Source of the DNA: CAZAMT01 sp964486145
Lineage (GTDB): Bacteria; Bacteroidota; Bacteroidia; Bacteroidales; JAAAOM01
Reading direction: 5' to 3'
DNA length: 29,093 nucleotides
Assembly (NCBI GenBank): GCA_964486145.1
Contig: CAZAMT010000021.1
Location: forward strand, 1-29,093
Shown: positions 1-8,295 of the stretch, in pieces
How positions within the stretch are numbered: the first letter of the stretch is position 1
How the letters are laid out: each line of letters starts with the position of its first letter
Notes under the pieces: generated by a model
What the model was told of the DNA's origin: nothing
Databases searched by the model: none
The model's input: the letters and a program-made list of their open reading frames with translations, nothing else
Position numbers and translations under genes: made by a program

Positions 1-12
1 TATTTTTTTATT

Positions 13-20
13 TAATTTTG
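13..20 (+). promoter_or_regulatory. Bacteroidota -7 promoter box for the ECF sigma gene
   Basis: TAATTTTG fits the Bacteroidota -7 consensus TAnnTTTG and lies 37 bases before the chosen ATG at 58. The matching -33 element would fall at or beyond the window edge and cannot be checked. Confidence 0.5.
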
Positions 21-57
21 TGTAACCAAATACCACCATCGGTTGTCTTATAAAATA

Positions 58-645
58 ATGAACTCAAAAGATGATCAATATTACATCAACGAAGTAATCT
101 GTGGTAATACAAATGCATATGCAACTCTGGTTTCCAGGTATCAGGATCAGGTTTACGGACTTGCATTGCGGATCTCCGGTAACCAACTTGATGCTGAAGA
201 GATTGCACAAGACGCTTTCATGAAAGGATATAAATCGCTTCGGAGTTTTAAACAAAAATCAAAATTTTCAACCTGGTTGTATCGCATTGTTTACAATACT
301 GCACTCTCAAAAATCCGAAGCAACAAAAAATATAACCAGTCTGTTGAACTAAATAGTGTAAACCAGCATGATCTGCAATCGACCATGGATACTTTTTCAG
401 GTTTATACAACGATGAACGATCTGCTTTCCTGAATCAGGCACTGGATCAATTGCCGGAAAACGAAAAGTTTCTTATACATTTGTACTATGTGGATGAAAA
501 AAATGTAAAAGAGATAAGTGAAATAACCGAAATTAGCGAAGACAATGTTAAAATTAAACTTTATCGTATCCGTAAAAAATTGTTGCAGATGTTATCAAAT
601 ACATTAAAGAACGAAATTTTTGACATCTATGGAAAAGCAAAATGA
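58..645 (+). CDS. ECF-type RNA polymerase sigma factor
   Basis: A 195-residue sigma-70 family protein of the extracytoplasmic function type, which directs core RNA polymerase to a small set of promoters. The N-terminal half is a sigma-2 region (roughly residues 20-90, with the DAEEIAQDAF and FSTWLYRIVYN core helices). The C-terminal half is a sigma-4 region with the helix-turn-helix of the KEISEITEISEDNVKIKLYR type (about residues 150-180). The reading frame can be extended to a TTG at 43, but the ATG at 58 is the natural start. The next gene overlaps its end by 17 bases, a pairing typical of a sigma factor and its regulator. The family assignment is firm. The stimulus and the target genes cannot be read from the sequence. 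Confidence 0.93.
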   Translation: MNSKDDQYYINEVICGNTNAYATLVSRYQDQVYGLALRISGNQLDAEEIAQDAFMKGYKSLRSFKQKSKFSTWLYRIVYNTALSKIRSNKKYNQSVELNSVNQHDLQSTMDTFSGLYNDERSAFLNQALDQLPENEKFLIHLYYVDEKNVKEISEITEISEDNVKIKLYRIRKKLLQMLSNTLKNEIFDIYGKAK

Positions 646-1075
646 TAATTTGGATCACCGGTTTGAAAAAGTTTTATCTGGTGAATTAAATAACATTCCA
701 AAGATAAAAGCTCCGGAAGGATTTATGTTAAAGGTCATGGAGAATGTGAACCAGTATGAAACAAGGAAGCTGACTATTCACTACAAACCTTTAATTTCAA
801 GGAAGCACTGGAGCATGATTTTTATTGTTATGGTAGTGTTAATTGCATTTGCATTCATATCACAAACAAATTTAAATTCGGGTGTCATTGCCTATTTAAG
901 TTCAAATCTGAACCCGGGAATTATTTCCGTAAACTGGAGCAAAATATTTTCCATTGATTTTGTATCATTTTTCTCAGTAATTCAACTCAGCCCGGTGTTT
1001 TACATGGGTATTTTTACGGTTTTTTTCTTTCTGTTGATAAACATTCTCATCATCCGCAGATATTATTTAAAATAA
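629..1075 (+). CDS. putative sigma-regulator membrane protein (anti-sigma-like)
   Basis: A 148-residue protein whose ATG lies inside the end of the sigma-factor gene (17-base overlap), so the two are probably translated together. Residues 1-60 are charged and probably cytoplasmic, and include a KAPEGFMLKVM segment (28-38) of a kind seen in small membrane proteins next to Bacteroidota sigma factors. Two hydrophobic helices follow, at about 62-78 and 124-143, and the C-terminus ends in RRYYLK, suggesting that both ends are cytoplasmic. There is no zinc-binding anti-sigma motif and no FecR domain. A role in holding the sigma factor at the membrane is inferred from the operon and topology only. 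The frame also allows a TTG at 620. Confidence 0.6.
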   Translation: MEKQNDNLDHRFEKVLSGELNNIPKIKAPEGFMLKVMENVNQYETRKLTIHYKPLISRKHWSMIFIVMVVLIAFAFISQTNLNSGVIAYLSSNLNPGIISVNWSKIFSIDFVSFFSVIQLSPVFYMGIFTVFFFLLINILIIRRYYLK

Positions 1076-1120
1076 TTTTTGTTCCATTGCTTTATTATCA
1101 CGTCACGTTCAGATAAACAG

Positions 1121-1135
1121 TTAACATGCTGTTAA
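1121..1135. repeat. inverted repeat upstream of purL
   Basis: TTAACA, a 3-base spacer, then TGTTAA: a perfect 6-base dyad about 45 bases before the purL -7 box. It could be a regulator site, but short AT-rich dyads are common by chance. Confidence 0.25.
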
Positions 1136-1177
1136 TATAATACCGGACGAATGAAGGAACAAATACCCCGGTTTGTT

Positions 1178-1185
1178 TATCTTTG
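1178..1185 (+). promoter_or_regulatory. -7 promoter box for purL
   Basis: TATCTTTG is an exact TAnnTTTG match 30 bases before the purL ATG. No clear TTG-type -33 element is seen at the usual distance. Confidence 0.5.
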
Positions 1186-1215
1186 CGGTAACCTAATCCC
1201 AGTTAAAGTTGAAGA

Positions 1216-4200
1216 ATGATCAAATTTTTTAAAACAGGAACAAAGAAGATATTTGCAGTTGATGCCCGTGAAATTCCTTCTCAATCGGCAATTGACAGAC
1301 TATCATGGTTGTTTGATGGAGCAACTCCACTTGCAGATAAACAGGTTGACGGAATTTATGTTGGGCCCAGAAAAGAAATGATCACGCCCTGGAGCACCAA
1401 TGCCGTTGAAATTACTCAAAACATGGGCATTGATGGCATTCTGCGGATCGAAGAATTTCAGTTGAAAACAGATGAATATGCTGGTTTCGACCCAATGCTT
1501 CAGGCTGTTTATAACAATCTTGATCAATACACATTCACAATAGAAAAAACACCCGATCCCATCATTGAAATTGACGATATCGCAGCATACAGTCAAAAGG
1601 AGGGTTTAGCGCTCAGTTCCCGGGAAGTAACCTACCTAAATGAATTAAGCAAACATTTGGGGCGAAAACTAACTGACAGTGAAATATTTGGATTCTCACA
1701 GGTTAATTCGGAACATTGCCGTCATAAAATTTTCAATGGCACCTTTATAATTGACGGAAAGGAAATGCCTCAATCTCTATTTCAATTGATCAAGCTAACC
1801 ACCAATACAAACCTGAACCGCGTGGTTTCGGCATACAAAGATAATTGCGCATTTTTGTCTGGCCCTGTTATTGAGCAATTTGCACCAAAAAACCAAAATA
1901 TACCGGATGTATTCGTTGTTTCCGATTTTGAATCTGTTATTTCTCTGAAAGCTGAAACTCATAATTTCCCCACCACGGTAGAACCGTTCAATGGTGCGGC
2001 AACGGGTACGGGTGGTGAAATACGTGATCGTATTGGCGGTGGTAAAGGAGCATTTCCCCTTGCAGGTACCGCTGTGTACATGACATCCTATCCCCGCCTG
2101 AACAGTGGGCGATCATGGGAGAAATCCATTGAGGAGAGAAAATGGCTTTATCAAACACCAAAAGAAATCCTGATCAAAGCATCAAATGGCGCCAGTGACT
2201 TTGGTAACAAATTTGGCCAGCCTCTAATATGTGGCAGCGTATTAACATTCGAACACCAGGAAAATGAACTAAAACTGGGCTTTGATAAAGTTATCATGCT
2301 TGCAGGTGGCATTGGATTCGGAAAGAAAAACGACAGTTTAAAAGACACACCTGATAAAAATGATAGAGTTATACTCCTCGGAGGAGATAATTACCGCATT
2401 GGCATGGGAGGAGGCGCAGTATCATCGGTAGCTACCGGCGAATATGAAAATGCAATCGAATTGAATGCGGTACAGCGATCAAATCCGGAGATGCAAAAGA
2501 GGATTTGCAATGCCATCAGGGCACTTGCCGAAATGAAGAATAACCCAATCGTTTCCATCCACGATCATGGCGCCGGTGGACATCTGAATTGCCTTTCAGA
2601 ACTTGTGGAAGAAACAGGAGGAAAAATACATCTTAATAAACTTCCTGTTGGTGACCCAACCCTGTCAGCCAAGGAATTGATCGGGAATGAATCACAAGAA
2701 CGCATGGGCTTGATTTTAAAGCAGGAGGATACCGGATTATTAAAAGAAATTGCAGAAAGAGAAAGAGCACCCATGTATGAAATTGGGGAAACAACAGGCA
2801 ACATGCGATTTACCTTTGAACATGAAAAAACAAAAGAGAAACCGCTTGATCTGGATCTCAGCGATATGTTTGGTAGTCCTCCTAAAACCATCATGACCGA
2901 TGAAACAATAGTATCAAGGTTTGAAAAAATCACATACGAACCAGGCAGGCTGGAAGAATATCTTGAGAAAGTACTTCAATTGGAAGCTGTTGCATGCAAA
3001 GATTGGCTGACAAATAAAGTGGATCGTTCGGTAACCGGTAAAATTGCAAAGCAACAAACCGTGGGCGAGATTCAGTTGCCGTTAAACAATCTGGGAGTTA
3101 CAGCCCTTGACTACCAAGGAAATAAAGGTGTGGCAACAGCTATTGGGCATGCTCCGGCTGCCGGATTGGTTCATGCTGCCAATGGTTCGGTTTTATCCAT
3201 CACCGAAGCGCTGACCAACATTATCTGGGCACCATTACAAGATGGCATTAGTGCAATTTCCCTGAGCGCCAACTGGATGTGGCCTTGCAATAACAATGGT
3301 GAAGATGCCCGGTTATACCAGGCTGTGAAAGCAGCAAGCGACTTTGCTATCGGGCTGGGTATTAATATTCCCACCGGAAAAGATTCACTCTCCATGACAC
3401 AGAAATATAAAAACGGCGAAACCGTTCGCTCCCCCGGAACGGTCATAATATCCGCTGCCGCGGAAGTAACGGATATTAGAAAAACCGTTGAACCTGTATT
3501 GAAGAATAAAACAAACTCCAAATTGCTATACATCAGCATGGGATTGTCGCCGTTTGAGCTTGGAGGAAGCAGTTTTGGTCAGGTCTTGAACAAACTTGGA
3601 GACAAAACCCCAATGATTGGAAGTGCTGAATATGTTAAAAACACATTTAATGCCATCCAGAAATTCATTGAAGATGAAAAAATTCTTGCCGGACATGACA
3701 TTGCATCTGGTGGATTAATTACCTCTTTGCTTGAAATGACATTTGCCAACACTACCGGTGGTTTATCAATTGATCTTGACAGCTTTGAAGAATCTGACCC
3801 GATAAAGATACTGTTTAGTGAAAACCCGGCCCTTTTAATTCAGGTTGAAACAGACAGTAACATTGAGCATCACCTGAAAGAAAATGGTATTTATTTTATA
3901 GACCTTGGAATACCGCAGAAAAGCAGAAAGATTACTGTAAACGGGAAGGGCCTTCAAACAAACTTTGATATTGAGCATTACCGTGATGTTTGGTTTACTA
4001 CATCTTATCTCCTTGACCGGAGTCAATGTGGTTCGGAGTTAGCCAAAAAGCGATTTAATAATTATAAAACACAACCACTGCACTTTAAATTTCCAAAACA
4101 TTTTACAGGAGCATTCGCCGATTACAACATAGATCAAAAGCGAAGAGGCCCTTCAAAAGTGAAAGCTGCCATTATTCGCGAAAAAGGAGTTAACGGAGAT

Positions 4201-4911
4201 CGTGAAATGGCCTGGGCCATGCACCTTGCAGGCATGGATGTAAAAGATGTTCACATGACGGATTTAATTAACGGAAGAGAATCTCTGGAGAATATTCATT
4301 TGGTTGTTTTTGTCGGTGGGTTTTCAAATTCCGATGTACTGGGATCCGCGAAGGGTTGGGCCGGAGCGTTTTTATATAATCCAAAAGCAAAAGCGGCTCT
4401 TGATAAATTTTACAGCAGAAATGACACCCTGAGCCTCGGCGTTTGCAATGGATGCCAGTTAATGACTGAGTTGAATCTGATTCATCCGGAACGTAAAGAA
4501 CATCCGAAAATGCAGGTGAATACATCAAAGAAATTTGAATCCGCTTTTATTAACCTTGATATTCCCGAGAATAACTCTGTTATGCTTTCATCTCTGTCAA
4601 ACAATCGGCTGGCTGCATGGATTGCCCATGGCGAAGGCAGGTTTTACCTCCCTCAGGATGAAAAGGCCTATCATGTTGCAATGAAATATTCATATGGCCA
4701 ATATCCGGGAAATGCCAATGGCTCCGATTACAACGTAGCAGGCATTTGTTCGGAAGATGGCAGGCATCTTGCCATCATGCCGCACCTGGAACGTTCCATA
4801 TACCCATGGAACTGGGCACATTATCCCGATGACAGAAAAAGCGATGAGGTATCTCCCTGGATTGAAGCTTTTGTGAATGCGCGCAAATGGATTGAAAAAC
4901 AACATGCATGA
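1216..4911 (+). CDS. purL: phosphoribosylformylglycinamidine synthase, large single-chain form
   Basis: FGAM synthase converts FGAR, ATP and glutamine to FGAM in purine synthesis. At 1231 residues this is the large single-chain form, which carries the PurS-like, synthetase and glutaminase parts together. In order: an N-terminal PurS-like part, a linker with the SEHCRHKIF signature (about residues 165-175), the two ATP-binding AIRS-type halves (ETHNFPTTVEPFNGAATGTGG, a GGGKGAFPLAG loop, then HDHGAGGHLNCLSE), and a C-terminal class I glutaminase domain. The glutaminase nucleophile is Cys1077 in GVCNGCQ, with His1190 and Glu1192 in the PHLER motif. All key residues are present and the frame is unbroken. 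The methyltransferase gene starts just after or inside its end. The family is certain. Some databases use purL for this form and others purL/purQ fusion names. Confidence 0.98.
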   Translation: MIKFFKTGTKKIFAVDAREIPSQSAIDRLSWLFDGATPLADKQVDGIYVGPRKEMITPWSTNAVEITQNMGIDGILRIEEFQLKTDEYAGFDPMLQAVYNNLDQYTFTIEKTPDPIIEIDDIAAYSQKEGLALSSREVTYLNELSKHLGRKLTDSEIFGFSQVNSEHCRHKIFNGTFIIDGKEMPQSLFQLIKLTTNTNLNRVVSAYKDNCAFLSGPVIEQFAPKNQNIPDVFVVSDFESVISLKAETHNFPTTVEPFNGAATGTGGEIRDRIGGGKGAFPLAGTAVYMTSYPRLNSGRSWEKSIEERKWLYQTPKEILIKASNGASDFGNKFGQPLICGSVLTFEHQENELKLGFDKVIMLAGGIGFGKKNDSLKDTPDKNDRVILLGGDNYRIGMGGGAVSSVATGEYENAIELNAVQRSNPEMQKRICNAIRALAEMKNNPIVSIHDHGAGGHLNCLSELVEETGGKIHLNKLPVGDPTLSAKELIGNESQERMGLILKQEDTGLLKEIAERERAPMYEIGETTGNMRFTFEHEKTKEKPLDLDLSDMFGSPPKTIMTDETIVSRFEKITYEPGRLEEYLEKVLQLEAVACKDWLTNKVDRSVTGKIAKQQTVGEIQLPLNNLGVTALDYQGNKGVATAIGHAPAAGLVHAANGSVLSITEALTNIIWAPLQDGISAISLSANWMWPCNNNGEDARLYQAVKAASDFAIGLGINIPTGKDSLSMTQKYKNGETVRSPGTVIISAAAEVTDIRKTVEPVLKNKTNSKLLYISMGLSPFELGGSSFGQVLNKLGDKTPMIGSAEYVKNTFNAIQKFIEDEKILAGHDIASGGLITSLLEMTFANTTGGLSIDLDSFEESDPIKILFSENPALLIQVETDSNIEHHLKENGIYFIDLGIPQKSRKITVNGKGLQTNFDIEHYRDVWFTTSYLLDRSQCGSELAKKRFNNYKTQPLHFKFPKHFTGAFADYNIDQKRRGPSKVKAAIIREKGVNGDREMAWAMHLAGMDVKDVHMTDLINGRESLENIHLVVFVGGFSNSDVLGSAKGWAGAFLYNPKAKAALDKFYSRNDTLSLGVCNGCQLMTELNLIHPERKEHPKMQVNTSKKFESAFINLDIPENNSVMLSSLSNNRLAAWIAHGEGRFYLPQDEKAYHVAMKYSYGQYPGNANGSDYNVAGICSEDGRHLAIMPHLERSIYPWNWAHYPDDRKSDEVSPWIEAFVNARKWIEKQHA

Positions 4912-4924
4912 TGAAAGGGTAACT

Positions 4925-5671
4925 ATGAAATTGTTGTCATTCTTGATTCCCGTTAAGAAATGGAGGAATAGAATCAGAAAGAAATACAAGGGGAAAAGCA
5001 ATCCGTTGGTTGAAAGATACCTGTATGGTAAAAACGGCATTGAAATCGGTGGTTCCGGAAAAAGTTATGGTTTGGAAAGACAAAAAGGATCCTATGCAAA
5101 TGTTGATATCATTGATGCCAAAACCAGAGCAAGAAACAAAGGATGGGAAAAATCGCAACTGGTTAATATACTGGCATCAGGAGATGATCTGCCATTTAAA
5201 AACGAAGTTTTCGATTATGTGTTTAATTCACACGTAATTGAGCATTTTTTTGATCCCGTTAAAGCAATTGAAGAATGGTTTCGGGTACTTAAAAAAGGTG
5301 GTTACATTTGTATGGTTATTCCTTATAAAGACAGAACGTTTGATCGTAACCGGGATATTACAGATGTTGATGAACTAATGCTGCGGAATACGAACAGGAT
5401 TTCTTGCACCGATTACGCCCACCGAAAAGAAGATTATAAATTGAAATATGAAAATGAGAAGGATAAAGACCATCACATTCTAATAAAAAATGATGAACCT
5501 CCGGAAGGTTGGAAAAGATTTGAGGTTTGTGATTTTGAACACCACTGGTCAGTTTGGAATACAACAGCATTCATTGAACTTTGTGAAAAAATGAACTGGA
5601 GCATTGTGGATTTTCTTGATGTTGATGAGCAACAAGGTCATGAATTTACCGTTTTACTTAGAAAAAAATAA
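4925..5671 (+). CDS. class I SAM-dependent methyltransferase (Methyltransf_11-like)
   Basis: A 248-residue soluble protein from the chosen ATG at 4925, which has GAAAGGG five bases before it. The frame also opens at ATGs 4877 and 4904, which would overlap the end of purL. The class I methyltransferase core is visible: a glycine-rich loop at IEIGGSGKSYG, an acidic residue after beta-2 (YANVDIID), DDLPFKNEVFDYVFNSHVIEH for motif IV, and FRVLKKGGYICMVIP after it. This arrangement is common in enzymes that methylate sugars or lipids in surface-polysaccharide pathways, but no glycosyltransferase lies nearby, so the substrate is unknown. The link to purL appears to be by position only. The gene ends at a good terminator. 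Confidence 0.85.
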   Translation: MKLLSFLIPVKKWRNRIRKKYKGKSNPLVERYLYGKNGIEIGGSGKSYGLERQKGSYANVDIIDAKTRARNKGWEKSQLVNILASGDDLPFKNEVFDYVFNSHVIEHFFDPVKAIEEWFRVLKKGGYICMVIPYKDRTFDRNRDITDVDELMLRNTNRISCTDYAHRKEDYKLKYENEKDKDHHILIKNDEPPEGWKRFEVCDFEHHWSVWNTTAFIELCEKMNWSIVDFLDVDEQQGHEFTVLLRKK

Positions 5672-5741
5672 TTAAATTGCAAAATGGTTAAGATGAAGTT
5701 TTGATCATCATAACTATTCTTTTTTTGGGTTAATGAATTGT

Positions 5742-5777
5742 AAACCGGTGTATCTTTCAGGTACATCGGTTTTTTTT
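5742..5777 (+). terminator. intrinsic terminator after the purL-methyltransferase unit
   Basis: AAACCGGTGTA (5742-5752) pairs with TACATCGGTTT (5762-5772) with one G-U pair and a 9-base loop, followed by a run of T to 5777. Confidence 0.8.
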
Positions 5778-5781
5778 AAAC

Positions 5782-5807
5782 AAAAAAAGGCCGGAAACAA
5801 TCCGACC
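5782..5807 (-). terminator. intrinsic terminator for the minus-strand yfiR-like gene
   Basis: Read on the minus strand, GGTCGGA (5807-5801) pairs with TCCGGCC (5795-5789) through one U-G pair with a 5-base loop, then seven T (5788-5782). It sits back to back with the plus-strand terminator and separates the convergent units. Confidence 0.75.
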
Positions 5808-5835
5808 TCTCCATTCATTTTTTTACAAAAGGAAA

Positions 5836-6339
5836 TCATAACATTGCCATTTCTTCCAGGCTCTTGCTAACTTTAAGTTGATATTTTTCAGCATTTGCCT
5901 TGTTTAGCTGAAACCGCAACTTATTGTCATCAATCACAAAACTTATTGCAGCACCATTTGAAACTAAATCCTTTTTTTCACCAATGATCAAACTATTGGT
6001 TCCGTTTAATTTATTTTGAATTTCAGACATTTTTGAACTTTTCCCGAAGGAAACAAAAAGAATATGACAACCTGCAATTTCATCGACCGAACCAAACTGT
6101 TTAACACTGATGCTCTGTCCGCCAACTTTCTTACCAGCAACAAAGCCAGTCAAACTATTTGATAACTGACTACTTCCCAGCACCCCAATCGTAAAGTCTC
6201 CAGATTTGGCACTAACAGGCCATTCTACAAGCCTTGAAAAATTATAAATAAACATCGCCTGTGCATCAGTAACCTGTGCATTTCCTTTAAATGATACTAA
6301 GAAAGTAAGTATCAAAAACATACCTGTAACTCTTCTCAT
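5836..6339 (-). CDS. YfiR family (DUF4154) secreted protein
   Basis: A 167-residue protein with a signal peptide (basic MRR start, hydrophobic core to about residue 19, then NAQ) followed by the YfiR/DUF4154 signature: a short helix ending in MFIYNFSRLVEWP, then alternating strands and helices with LFVSFG and a C-terminal LRFQLNKANAEKYQLKVS segment. In Pseudomonas, YfiR is a periplasmic repressor of the diguanylate cyclase YfiN. No cyclase is next to this gene, so that role is not supported here. It lies 95 bases downstream of ferritin on the same strand, with an inverted repeat between them, and ends at its own terminator. The family call is good and the function is unknown. Confidence 0.8.
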   Translation of the reverse strand: MRRVTGMFLILTFLVSFKGNAQVTDAQAMFIYNFSRLVEWPVSAKSGDFTIGVLGSSQLSNSLTGFVAGKKVGGQSISVKQFGSVDEIAGCHILFVSFGKSSKMSEIQNKLNGTNSLIIGEKKDLVSNGAAISFVIDDNKLRFQLNKANAEKYQLKVSKSLEEMAML

Positions 6340-6368
6340 TTCAAAAAATTAAATTAAATTAGTGATAT

Positions 6369-6399
6369 TTGATAACGGTTGGTATTCTTACGTTATCAA
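6369..6399. repeat. 9-base inverted repeat between ferritin and the yfiR-like gene
   Basis: TTGATAACG (6369-6377) and CGTTATCAA (6391-6399) form a perfect 9-base dyad with a 13-base spacer, 30-60 bases before the yfiR-like start. No T-run follows on the minus strand, so an ordinary terminator is unlikely. A protein-binding site or an mRNA stem is possible. Confidence 0.5.
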
Positions 6400-6434
6400 T
6401 TGAATTTTGGTTACAGGATGTCAGGAAATTGAAT

Positions 6435-6941
6435 CTATTCTGCTTCTGATGACATATCCGCCCGCATGTTCATCATATCACTGTCAAAATGATACAAATT
6501 ACCATCGCCAATAAGTTTTAACTTGTCAATGATGGTATTCACCGAAGCTTCTTCTTCAATTTGTTCATTTACAAACCAGTTAACCCAGCTATGTGTTGTG
6601 TAATCCTTTTCCTCAATGCACAGAGCCACAATATCGTTGATGGATGCCGTGATATACCGTTCGTGTTTTAAAACATTATTGAACAACTGTTTTACATTTT
6701 CATAAGAGGTTGGAGGCTTTTTTATTTCTGCAATTTCTGCATGTCCTCCCCTTTCATTCATGTATTTAACTATTTTTAACATATGCATGCGTTCCTCATC
6801 AGCCTGTGCATATAACCAGTTGGCAACACCGTTTAATCCGTTTACTTCAGCCCATGAAGCCATGGCAAGATAAAGATGTGATGAATAACCTTCTTTCTCT
6901 ATCTGTTCATTTAAAATGTTCGTTATTTTTTCTGACAACAT
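6435..6941 (-). CDS. ftnA: ferritin, non-heme iron storage protein
   Basis: A 168-residue ferritin of the bacterial FtnA type, which oxidises Fe(II) and stores the mineral in a 24-subunit cytoplasmic shell. The four-helix bundle carries the ferroxidase residues in the expected places: Glu17 and Tyr24 in helix A, Glu50 and His53 in the DEERMH motif of helix B, Glu93 in helix C, and Glu125/Gln126/Glu129 in the NEQIEEEA motif of helix D. A met- and asp-rich tail follows GDGNLYHFD. Length and motifs match the family. No haem-ligand Met typical of bacterioferritin is obvious. It lies in the same direction as icd (79-base gap) and the yfiR-like gene. I see no clear TAnnTTTG box directly upstream. 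Confidence 0.95.
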   Translation of the reverse strand: MLSEKITNILNEQIEKEGYSSHLYLAMASWAEVNGLNGVANWLYAQADEERMHMLKIVKYMNERGGHAEIAEIKKPPTSYENVKQLFNNVLKHERYITASINDIVALCIEEKDYTTHSWVNWFVNEQIEEEASVNTIIDKLKLIGDGNLYHFDSDMMNMRADMSSEAE

Positions 6942-7020
6942 ATTTATAATCTTTAGTTTAACTAATTAACATTACCTTTCTTAAAAAGTTCAGAATGCTC
7001 GTAATCCTCTCGAAATATAA

Positions 7021-8247
7021 TTACATGTTTTTAACAATAGCATCTCCAAACTCAGAGCATTTCAAGAGGGTTGCGCCATCCATTAAACGCTCAAAATCAT
7101 ATGTAACCGTTCTGTCGAGAATGGTTTGCTGAAGGCCTTTTTCAATGCGTTCTGCAGCTTCCCACCAACCAAGATACTGAAACATAAGTAAACCTGATAG
7201 AATGACAGATCCCGGATTGACTTTATCCTGGTTTGCATATTTTGGTGCTGTTCCATGAGTTGCTTCAAAAACGGCATGTCCGGTTTCGTAATTAATATTT
7301 GCACCGGGTGCAATTCCAATACCTCCAACAATGGCTGCCAGTGCATCCGAAATATAATCACCATTGAGGTTCAATGTTGCAATCACCGAATATTCTTTTG
7401 GCCGCGTCAGTATTTGCTGTAAAAATGCATCAGCTATAACATCTTTGATTATTATTTCTTCCCCGGTATCCGGATTTTTCATGGTACACCATGGGCCACC
7501 ATCCAGGAGTTTCGCTTCAAATTCTTCCCTTGCCAGTTCGTAGCCCCAGTCACGAAATGCTCCTTCGGTAAATTTCATGATATTTCCTTTGTGTACAAGC
7601 GTAACCGAACTTTTCTTATATTCGATTGCATAGTTGATTGCTGCCCGCACCAACCGCTGCGTTCCTTCTTTTGAAACTGGTTTTATCCCGATGGAGGTTG
7701 ATTCAGGGAATCGAATTTTATTAACCCCCATTTCGTCCTGCAGATACCCAACAACCTTTTTCACTTCATCGGTACCGTTCATCCACTCGATGCCTGCATA
7801 AATATCTTCGGAATTTTCCCTGAATATGACCATATCTGTTGTTGATGGATCTTTTACCGGTGAAGGTACACCCCTAAAATGCCGAACCGGTCTCAAACAG
7901 GTATATAAATCAAGAATCTGCCTCAATGCCACATTCAAAGAACGGATTCCGCCGCCAACCGGTGTTGTTAGTGGCCCTTTTATGGCTACCAGGTAATCCT
8001 TAATGGTATCAAGTGTCTCCTGAGGCAACCACTCACCGTTGGCATTAAATGCTTTTTCACCAGCAAGCACTTCTTTCCAGAATATTTTTTTTGAATTACC
8101 ATAGGCTTTCTTAACCGCACCATCAAATACCTTTACAGATGATGCCCAAATATCCGGGCCTGTTCCATCACCTTCAATAAAAGGAATAATAGGAAAGTCG
8201 GGGACTTGCAATTCACCATTTTTAATTGTTATCTTTTCGCCTTCCAT
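7021..8247 (-). CDS. icd: isocitrate dehydrogenase, NADP+-dependent
   Basis: A 408-residue homodimeric TCA-cycle enzyme that turns isocitrate into 2-oxoglutarate, CO2 and NADPH. It is close in length and sequence to the 416-residue Escherichia coli enzyme. The substrate loop GGGIRSLNVALRQ (98-110) holds the serine (Ser103) equivalent to the one phosphorylated by AceK in enterics. HGTAPKYANQDKVNPGS holds the Lys-Tyr pair that marks NADP rather than NAD specificity. The C-terminal FERLMDGATLLKCSEFGDAI is almost the E. coli sequence. It follows dnaX by 48 bases on the same strand with no terminator between. No aceK is present here, so the phosphorylation switch is not implied. Confidence 0.97.
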   Translation of the reverse strand: MEGEKITIKNGELQVPDFPIIPFIEGDGTGPDIWASSVKVFDGAVKKAYGNSKKIFWKEVLAGEKAFNANGEWLPQETLDTIKDYLVAIKGPLTTPVGGGIRSLNVALRQILDLYTCLRPVRHFRGVPSPVKDPSTTDMVIFRENSEDIYAGIEWMNGTDEVKKVVGYLQDEMGVNKIRFPESTSIGIKPVSKEGTQRLVRAAINYAIEYKKSSVTLVHKGNIMKFTEGAFRDWGYELAREEFEAKLLDGGPWCTMKNPDTGEEIIIKDVIADAFLQQILTRPKEYSVIATLNLNGDYISDALAAIVGGIGIAPGANINYETGHAVFEATHGTAPKYANQDKVNPGSVILSGLLMFQYLGWWEAAERIEKGLQQTILDRTVTYDFERLMDGATLLKCSEFGDAIVKNM

Positions 8248-8295
8248 ATAACTTATTGTTTAATAATTAATTGTTCCTCTGTTTAAATATTTTTT

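Noticed and set aside
1303..4528. Minus-strand open frames opposite purL (up to 122 codons)
   Set aside because: purL is complete with all motifs across this range; the antisense frames have no family signature.
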